From Mixophyes australis (lineage: Eukaryota > Chordata > Amphibia > Anura > Limnodynastidae), in the NCBI GenBank assembly GCA_036250195.1, contig JAVHZZ010000006.1, positions 156,476,224-156,540,223 of the forward strand: a stretch of 64,000 bases of DNA, written 5' to 3'. The position numbers and the translations under genes are program-made. How positions within the stretch are numbered: position 1 is the first letter of the stretch; each line of letters opens with the position of its first letter. The notes under the pieces were generated by a model. The model saw only the letters and a program-made list of their open reading frames with translations. It was not told the origin of the DNA and made no database searches. This document shows positions 56,668 through 64,000 of this stretch, in pieces.

Positions 56668-58096
56668 TGTCACGGGCACTAGGAGTTGCTACCCGAGTTT
56701 CACCAGATGGAACTCTGCTGGAGAGGCGGGGGATATGGCACGCACCTCAAAGCAGGCAGGTGAATGATTGGAGCGACACCACAGCAGGAGAGTAGAGATA
56801 GTCTGAGGAAATCATCGACTTGGAGCTGTAAACTGGAGACTGAATATAATGTAGACACGAGGAGTGGACATGGATCGGTGATGGTAGGTAGAGGAGGAGT
56901 CAGTGGTCTGCATACAGCAAGTTGTACCACTGCTCTGATGGGAAGAATAGAATTGGTGCAGGTAGGTAGCAGGGTAGTCGGTAGTCTGCGTGCAGCAAGT
57001 TGTACCACCGCTATGGTGAGGAAACGGATCCAGGTGTAGGTAGGTAATAGGGAAGTCAGTGGTCTGTGAGTAGCAAGTTGTACCACCGCTGTGATAGGAG
57101 GACTTGTCCAGGTGCAGGTATGTAGTAGGGAAGTCAGTGGTCTGCGTGCAGCAAGTTGTACCACTGCTGTGTGAGGAAGTGTAGACTTGTCCAGATGCAG
57201 GAGAGTGAAGTTGAAAGGCAAACCGTGGCTGTATGGGAACAGCGCGAGTAGAGCAATGTCTTGAGAGGCAGAGATGGTAGGCACAATCAATAGTCTGTAT
57301 ATAGTTGGTGCCTTGCAGAGGAGAGAAGCTGATCACAGCAAATAATGCACAATGACACCAAGTAGTAGCGTGAGGAGATATCGAGCTTGAGTGAAAGCTT
57401 GTCCTAACTGAAGCAATGCGGAAACACAGTCTATATGGGTACCTGTACCCTGTGCAACAAACAACAATGGATGCAACCGGTATGTGAGCAAAATAGGTAA
57501 TAGTCAATAGTTAGTAGAGCATACCCAGTTGTTTAGATCCGGAATCAGCTGAGAGGTGAAGCGTTGTAGCGGTATGGGAACCGCCGCTGAGTTGAGGAGA
57601 GAAGCAGCGTGGAAGATGTAACACGATCAGCAGAGTGTCAGCGTTGGAGCGGACAGAGGACCGCTGCTGAGTGGAGCCAGGAGCAGCGTGGAGGCTGTGA
57701 CACGATCAACGGGATGATAGCGTTGTAGCGGTATGGGAACTGCCGCTGAGTTGAGCAGGGAAGCAGCGTGGAAGCTGTAGTATGAGAAAGCTGCACACAG
57801 TTTGGAAACTGTACAAACGAGTAAAGCTGGAAGCAGTTTGGGATCTGCACACACCTATAGAAGTTTCACAGGGAATGAGACTTCAAGATCAGGCCCCTAC
57901 CTAGGGTTGCAGGTCCCTCAAATAGAGTGAGGTGATTGAACTGTCAATCACCTCCATGGACAGGTGAAGTTAATACCGGGCCCTGCGCATGCGCAGATGG
58001 CAGGATAGCGAGCGGCCACGATTCCACACAGGTGTAGGTAGAAAAGATGGAGAACCTCACACCAGTGTAGAGGCACTCACGGTCTGGTGAGTGACA
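56668..58096 (+). mobile_element. Solo LTR (1.43 kb), TSD CAGAA, same family as 30630-32627
   Basis: It begins TGTCACGGGCACTAGGAG and ends GGTCTGGTGAGTGACA, with CAGAA duplicated at 56663-56667 and 58097-58101. It contains two tandem arrays: about 77-bp units on GCAAGTTGTACCACCGCT (56890-57180) and about 70-bp units on GTTGTAGCGGTATGGGAAC (57562-57790). CTGCGCATGCGCAG is near 57984. The ends, the GCAAGTTGTACCAC array and GAGACTTCAAGATCAGGC match the complement of the first solo LTR. Its minus-strand open frames are repeat artefacts. Confidence 0.92.
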
Positions 58097-58101
58097 CAGA
58101 A

Positions 58102-58481
58102 CACAAAATAGAACACTTCCTGAGACAACTCCAGCACCAGAAGACAGTACCCTAAACACCAGAACAAAATGGGGTAGCCATTTTGTTCTGGTGTGTAGGA
58201 CAGCAGATACTTTCCTAGGGGGCGCAGCACCAGCAGAATTTACATAATTTTTTCTTTTAATTTTTGTTTATTTTTTTTGTTAATGTCAGGGGTCACTGGT
58301 CTCAAGGGGTTGAGTGAGGCAGCTGTTTTGCTCACATAGCTTAACACATGCTTGTGCTTTACTACAACAACAATGATTGAATATATAAACCCATAATAAC
58401 TTCAACAAATGTCTCTGAAGTAAATAGCTTTTATTAGGATGAAACCCTTTATGATATAAAACATCAGTATGAAAATTTTAG
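58102..58481. other. Unassigned sequence with a short hairpin
   Basis: Holds the inverted repeat at 58156-58194; otherwise nothing is recognised. Confidence 0.45.
58156..58194. repeat. Perfect inverted repeat, 17-bp arms
   Basis: ACACCAGAACAAAATGG and its exact complement are separated by GGTAG. Possibly the core of a tiny MITE; no duplication was found. Confidence 0.85.
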
Positions 58482-58728
58482 ACATCTCATATCATTTTTT
58501 TTATCAATTTTATTGAAATTTTTTCAAGGCATAAAGGGGGTAGAAAAAAAAGGGAGTTAAAACAAGGAGTACACAGGGAATCCCCATGCATGGAGGGGTT
58601 ACTCAAGAGAATGGTACAATTGCATCAACCAGGAAAAGCAAAACAGACAGCAAAGCACAAAGAAGTTAACAAGTACAGTAAGGAAAGCACGGTCTGTAAA
58701 CCAAATGGGGAAACTGGTAGGTAACATA

Positions 58729-60242
58729 TTAATGAAGTTGATGTGATTCAATTATGACCATGGATGAGGGAGCGGGAGAAGAGGTAGAGATGCCCCGAAC
58801 TGTGACCACTACGTCAGTAATATACTTATACCACTTGAACCACTTCATAATAGGAGCTGATGCAGATTTGGAATAGTGCATATCTATTGTCTCCATATCA
58901 AAGCTATATTGAATCTTAGCAATAATTTGAGTTAGGGAAGGGGGGTCAGAGGTCTTCCAATTTTGGTCTATCGAGGCCATGGCAGCTATCTATATGCAAC
59001 CTAAAAGATATGTGTCGTGCTTAGATACAGAGGAGAGCCAGCTCTGGTTCGAGATCATCAGTAACACAAGCGTGACAGATATTCAGTTAAAAACTTCTCT
59101 CCAAAGTGGCTGGATGGAGAGGCACACCTAAAAGAAATTGAAGATGATGGCTACCTGGGTGCACTGGCTCCAGTAATATTTTGATTATAGGATGGTCAAG
59201 TAGTGTGCAGCCTATGGGGAGTAAGGTATAACAAGTTTAGAAGTTTTACCTGCATTACCGTGTGGTTGATGCATGTGAACATACAATGGGAGGTGGAGTA
59301 GATGGCTTCCTATTGTTGTGTGGTGAAGGTCGATTGAAGGTCTGACTCCCAGTGAAGCTTAGCTGGAGTCTTAGGGGAGGGGACCAGGGAATGGAGATAC
59401 TGGTACCAGAATGTTATCCCCCTCTGTTAGAGCACCTCGTCAAACTATCCACCAGCTGGGCCAGTGGGAGGGACAAGGAATTGAGTGTCCTGGATGCTAT
59501 TGTAACCCAGTGCCAGATGTGCAAATAATTATACCCATTAATGTGTGTAAGAGCATAATGGACTTTGAAGAGGGTGAACGGGAGAAGAAGGTCCTGGGTA
59601 AACAAGTCCTTAAGGGAAGTCAGCCTCTAGTGCACCAAAAGGAAATGTTCAAATCCGGTATAAGACAGGATAGAGATAGATCTTGAAGAAATATTGTCCT
59701 ATCCCAGATATGCAAGGCATCCGTGACAGAGTGGAGTCTATGGGTGGATGGGGTGTGGGCAGTCTTGACAAACCAGAGGAGGTCTGGCAAGGGGTAATCT
59801 AGGCACGAAGTTCCTTCCAGATCTACCCAGGGCTTAAAGGCAGAGGGAGGGGGGTGCTCAATCACATAGGTGGGTCAATACACAAGTCTCCAGTACTGCT
59901 TCAAATTAGGAAGCATTATGTTACCTCTCCGTTTGGGCAAGACCAGGGGCTAGATTTACTAAGCTGCGGGTTTGAAAAAGTGGGATGTTGCCTATAGCAA
60001 CCAATCAGATTCTAGTTTTCATTTATTTAGTACTTTCTACAAAATGACAGCTAAAATCTGATTAGTTGCTATAGGCAACATCCCCACTTTTTCAAACCCG
60101 CAGCTTAGTAAATCTAGCCCCAAACATTTGTGATTAATAAGGGGGTGTTTCTCTTTCCATATGTAAGTCATAATGAGAGTCATGAAGTGTTTGGGAACTA
60201 TAAAGGGAATAGTGAAGAAAATGTACATTAATCTGGGCAACC
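58729..60242 (-). pseudogene. L1 ORF2 C-terminal remnants
   Basis: The upstream-most piece (60037-60242; the last few bases coded lie in the MITE) reads LPRLMYIFFTIPFIVPKHFM and IWKEKHPLI, the L1 segment after the polymerase where LPK.LYLF...IWKGKKP is typical. Further pieces at 59865-59620 (TDALHIWDRTIFLQDLSL), 59605-59414 and 58980-58729 (KWFKWYKYITD) fit the L1 C-terminal region. Frames change between them and the cysteine motif is not clear. The polymerase core is absent by 5' truncation. Confidence 0.7.
59946..60121. mobile_element. Fold-back MITE, GGGGCTAGATTTACTAAGC family, copy 1
   Basis: The ends GGGGCTAGATTTACTAAGC and GCTTAGTAAATCTAGCCCC are exact inverses. The arms continue through GTTTGAAAAAGTGGG and GTTGCCTATAGCAACCAATC, so nearly the whole 176 bp folds. 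It lies within the minus-strand L1. Confidence 0.92.
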
Positions 60243-60255
60243 AACATCCCATATC

Positions 60256-60957
60256 TTAATAAATTTACAATCAAATATACATCCCATAAAAAATGTTAAA
60301 AGCACCCTGCACTCAAAAATGTATAACAATCCGACTTATTTACTGAAGAAAGAAACATCTCTGAAATCCGCTATAAGTGTATAAATTAGCATTATAAATC
60401 AAAAGAACTCCTATCACACTATAATTACCCACATTGTCATTCTAAAAATAATATAGATTCAGAGATTAAGTTTACTTGAAGGTGCTGTCTCTATATACAG
60501 AGAGAGAAATAAAGATGCATTACCAATAAAATCTCTTTTAATTAGTATAAATAGAGCACTCAAAATTGAAACCTCAGATAGCCACTTTACTTGAATCAGT
60601 ACTTACCAATCAGAAACCGGGGCTGTGCTTGAATGCAGCAATCAAGCTACCTTTTTTCAAAGTATAATCTGCCACCTAGGGCTCATTGTGCTCTGAGCTG
60701 ATCTTTGGGGCACTTAAAATTAATAAATATGTTATTATTTCCTCTTTTTTATAAAAAAAAATTGTAGAAAAATTGTAAAAATTGTAAAAGTAAATTTGTA
60801 TTCTGTCATTAAGCACAATTGAGAGATACAATACAGAAAGGAAGGACAAACTTTTGCAGCTGAATTCCTCTTGAATAGTATGTGTGTGTTGATAGATTAT
60901 GTGAAATTCCACTGAATGACAGTGTCAGGGACAAGGCAGCTCTTTTAGCTGGAATAA
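60256..60957. other. AT-rich unassigned sequence
   Basis: No coding region or repeat ends recognised. Confidence 0.4.
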
Positions 60958-60959
60958 CC

Positions 60960-61021
<62 letters not shown>
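60958..61021. repeat. (TA)n microsatellite
   Basis: About 27 uninterrupted TA units at 60968-61021, preceded by a few imperfect ones. Confidence 0.95.
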
Positions 61022-61023
<2 letters not shown>

Positions 61024-61262
61024 GCATACAGTCTGCATTGCTGAATAAATGGAAGCAAGGCCCTGTTGCACAATGCCAGTTCTAACTAACATTGCGCTGT
61101 TTGCCCCCTTGCCGATCCTCCCCAGGAAAAGCATCTTTCAGACAAGGGAGTACCTCATGCCAGGCAAAACAAAAGCTGCAAAGTGTATGCATTTTTAAAA
61201 AAAGTAATGTCTCAGTCTGTTACTTTAATCTATTTTAACCTATTTTAACAGAAAAAGACTTA
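61022..61262. other. Unassigned sequence
   Basis: Nothing recognised. Confidence 0.4.
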
Positions 61263-61437
61263 GGGCTAGATTTACTAAGCTGCGGGTTTGAAAAAGTGGG
61301 GATGTTGCCTATAGCAACCAATCAGATACTAGCTGTCATTTTATAGAAGGTACTAAATAAATGAAAGCTAGAATCTGATTGGTTGCTATAGGCAACATCC
61401 CCACTTTTTCAAACCTGCAGCTTAGTAAATCTAGCCC
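61263..61437. mobile_element. Fold-back MITE, GGGCTAGATTTACTAAGC family, copy 2
   Basis: Closely similar to copy 1 at 59946-60121, including GTGGGGATGTTGCCTATAGC and its complement. It shares the CAATCAGATNCTAG core with the element at 25674-25849. Confidence 0.92.
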
Positions 61438-61873
61438 CAGATTTGCTTCTTGAAGTGAGAATCCATAAAACTTTCCAATATGAGACACTAATAAGATTAT
61501 ACTGCAACTTGCAGCCTTAGGGGTTTATGAAGCCACCAAAGCATGATTTAATTTCACCTCAAAGCCGCGAGCCATGATGAGTAGAACTGTTTTGTCCTTA
61601 CACAAAGGCAGAACATGACATCGGACACACATGATAGGAGACTGAATAATGCATGAGGCACATATTGGATTTGAGTGGGAGATGAAGCTGTGATTGCTTT
61701 TTAATTTTAAGAGGACTTGCAGACACCAGTATACCTGCCAATCACACTGAAATGTCAAACATTGCACAGATTTTCCTCTGTATCCCTGAGAGATCAATGA
61801 AAAATCTCAATGAAACTTGGCATTTACAATTTTTGATATATATGTGTTATAGTGAGATTTCCTTCCTGATGGT
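61438..61873. other. Unassigned sequence
   Basis: No gene or repeat ends recognised. Confidence 0.4.
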
Positions 61874-61881
61874 GATATGAT

Positions 61882-62170
61882 CAGTGGCGGATCCAGGGGG
61901 GGGCGATCGGGGTGATCGCCCCCCCTAGCAGGGGCTTGCTGCCGACAGCTACACACTGTGCAGGTCCGTTCAGCAGTGACAGTGTGCTGCCCGGCTGCTC
62001 TGATTGTGTTTTAAACACAATCAGAGCAGCGGGACAGCACACTGTCACTGCTGAACGGACCTGCACATACTGTGCAGCCGCCGGCAGCCTTAGAAGTCGG
62101 AAAGGGGCGGGGCCTAAATCACCCCCCCTTACTTCGCCCGGGGTATAATGATTTCCTAGATCCGCCCCTG
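61882..62170. mobile_element. hAT MITE with long perfect stem, TSD GATATGAT
   Basis: It begins CAGTGGCGGATCCAGGGG and ends CCTAGATCCGCCCCTG. GATATGAT is duplicated exactly at 61874-61881 and 62171-62178. The centre (about 61947-62079) is a long hairpin around GTGTTTTAAACAC with arms such as GTCCGTTCAGCAGTGACAGT that match almost perfectly. Confidence 0.95.
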
Positions 62171-62178
62171 GATATGAT

Positions 62179-64000
62179 CCTGGCAATGCCTAAGGCCTAA
62201 GCTATTTTGTTATCAAACCATTGTCTTTGAAGTACGGTTCATAAATTGAGTGATTTACTAAAGGCCAAACCACACATCAAATTGCATTATTTAAAATTAA
62301 AATCACTATCCCGAATTTATACATTGGTGGTATACAAGTCATGCCTTAAGTAAGGTGCCGCTAATGGTGCAGGGAATCCGATGTGTAGTGGTTTACATAT
62401 CGTTGTTTAATAAATCTCCCCCTGAGAATCTATTCCTCACCTCACCCAGGCCCTAATTAAGCCAGAGAGCCTGACAGTCTGCCTAAATTATATATTACAC
62501 CTGACCCAATTAATGATTACACTTGCTTGTAGGATATGAAAACCGACAGAGAAAATTGGGTGTGTCTGTGCCACGGAGTGTAAAGTTGGGCTGTGGCTAG
62601 ATGGAAGAAAGACTGCAAAGCTGGACCAAAATGCTGTCTGAAACGTGTTTGCATTAGTGGAGCAATTTTCCAATTCATTTTGTATCTTTGGGTAATGGAA
62701 CATCAACACATGCATCAAAAACTGCAGCAGCAGATAAAAGTGCCCACAATAAGACAATTTGTAACCCAAGGCTCGCTATCTTTTCCATGCATCTTGGTAG
62801 ATAATTGTCCAGGGCAGTTTCAGGGCACCATAATCCCCCTCTGCCAGAGTATAGTGATTGGCTGAGTAGTATAAGAGACCACTTCTGATTGACTGCCCGG
62901 ATAGTTAACAGAGGAACTCATTTGCCATCAGGAAGAGCTTGTGTGCAATCTGCATCATCTAAATTTTTCTTTTTATTTCTATATGGATTACATAAGATCA
63001 AGACAATGAAGAAGATTGTTGGTAAGTATTTGGGGCAAAACTAATAACATGAATATTTCATACACAGTAATAATGTATTTATTATTATAAGGGGGCATAA
63101 TTAATTATTTCTTAACCCAAGATGTCACAATAATTTACTTATTATATTAGGGGGCACAATTAATTTTTTATTATGCCAATGGGGCACCCTCTAAAAGTGA
63201 CAGTATGTACTGGAGCCCAGGTGCATGCTGATGCTTGTATACTATTCTATTCTTTTCAGCATTGTGCTGGGAATCTATAGATGCGGGTAGTGATCTACCC
63301 CCCCAACCCTTTCCCATAGAGGACTGGGCCAATGGTACACTATAGTGGTAAAACCGTATGTTTCTCATCCGATTTTAACAAGCGTTATGACCCAAACCTC
63401 ATGCGATTAAGGGGATTTAAAACCACCACATAACACCAGGGTTTTTTGGGTTTCAGCCTCCAAATAGCAGGATTGCAAATCTTGGTGTTGGTGCAAATCT
63501 TGGTGTTGGGGCTGATAATCATTGGCAATTTGCAAAGTGCACTAAAAAGCTGTGTTTACTAAATTGATCCCTGAGAGTCCGCTCTTATGACTTGTGGTTA
63601 TGTTCTGAGTAAGAAAAGCTTCCTGAGGGTCAGTGGACAAGGTTTTACCTTCTATCTGAACAGAAGATTTAGAAATTTAAAAAAACTGAAATTAGAAACA
63701 GTTGGCAACTCTGGCACTTGTACTTCATGCAAGAAACTATAGTAGGGACATACAAGGGGCAATGCTATTTTCTACCGTTGGTGCTTACTGCAGGCGATAT
63801 AAACCTTGCCATCATTAATGCTTAGAAAGAAAGGTACACATGGAAAGCTACCAACACAACTGTCTGTTGAGGTTATTTCTACACTATCAGTACATGAAAA
63901 CGGTGCTGTTTTATTTTTAGTGCAGCAATTCATATTGTGTCTCCTGCAGCCTCGTCTCCCTTAGGAAACTGACATATGTCAGCAGCAATTTGTAATTTGT
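62179..64000. other. Unassigned sequence, possibly repeat-derived
   Basis: Bases about 62255-62425 have MITE-like text (TGATTTACTAAAGG at one side, TTTAATAAATCTCCCCC at the other), but the inverted match is weak. GGTAAGTATTTGGGG near 63021 also occurs at 28999, suggesting a shared dispersed repeat at 62950-63170. No coding region supported. Confidence 0.35.

Larger units (their letters stand above)
58494..60243 (-). mobile_element. 5'-truncated L1-clade LINE, minus strand
   Basis: The plus strand starts with a T tract followed by TCAATTTTATTGAAATTTTT, the complement of an AATAAA-bearing A-tail. The flanks ACATCTCATATC (58482-58493) and ACATCCCATATC (60244-60255) agree at 11 of 12 positions, a plausible target duplication. 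A MITE has inserted at 59946-60121. Confidence 0.8.

Noticed and set aside
56700..57507. Minus-strand frames of 196 and 231 codons
   Set aside because: They lie inside the second solo LTR of the same family; repeat-derived and not conserved between the copies.
61912..62148. Frames of 78 and 101 codons on both strands
   Set aside because: They read through the hairpin arms of a hAT MITE.

Overview
This window is eukaryotic and consists almost entirely of transposable elements. I found no convincing host protein-coding gene, rRNA or free-standing tRNA gene. The repeat mix points to a large, transposon-rich vertebrate genome, most likely an amphibian (frog). It includes DIRS-type tyrosine-recombinase retrotransposons, CR1 and L2 LINEs, L1-clade LINEs, V-type SINEs with an L2-like tail, PIF/Harbinger and hAT DNA transposons, Ty3/gypsy and endogenous-retrovirus relics, and many fold-back MITEs. 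The frog assignment is inference from repeat content; nothing in the sequence names the species.

Layout. Bases 1-6684 hold an edge-truncated hAT relic, microsatellites, unassigned AT-rich sequence and a 934-bp near-perfect palindrome (5537-6470). Bases 6685-14470 are one complete hAT transposon with matching ends and an 8-bp AT target duplication. Its minus-strand transposase gene is full length except for one homopolymer frameshift and one stop codon, and tandem arrays lie on both sides of the gene. Bases 14471-18667 hold several MITEs with recognisable target duplications. Bases 18805-20999 are a 5'-truncated L1 with a 16-bp target duplication. Bases 22130-28300 hold decayed L2, hAT and probable Penelope-like fragments.

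Bases 30484-40990 are a DIRS element split by later insertions: a solo LTR (30630-32627), an L2 LINE (33029-35456), and a Harbinger element (about 35889-39745) that itself holds a V-SINE (38937-39319). The Harbinger element carries three genes: a Myb-like protein, a MADF-domain protein, and a HARBI1-type transposase whose remaining exons lie antisense inside the MADF intron.

Bases 41085-51430 are a mosaic of retrovirus-like pol/env relics, a Ty3/gypsy element and a Ty1/copia gag scrap, interrupted by two more solo LTRs (42735-43572 and 47226-47903), a hAT MITE with an exact 8-bp duplication and a second V-SINE. Bases 51433-56662 contain two CR1 LINEs in opposite orientation. A fourth solo LTR (56668-58096) belongs to the same family as the first. 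The rest (58097-64000) holds a minus-strand L1, two copies of one MITE family, an AT microsatellite, a strongly hairpinned hAT MITE and unassigned sequence. The layers give a relative history: the DIRS and retroviral elements are oldest, and the solo LTRs, SINEs and MITEs came later.
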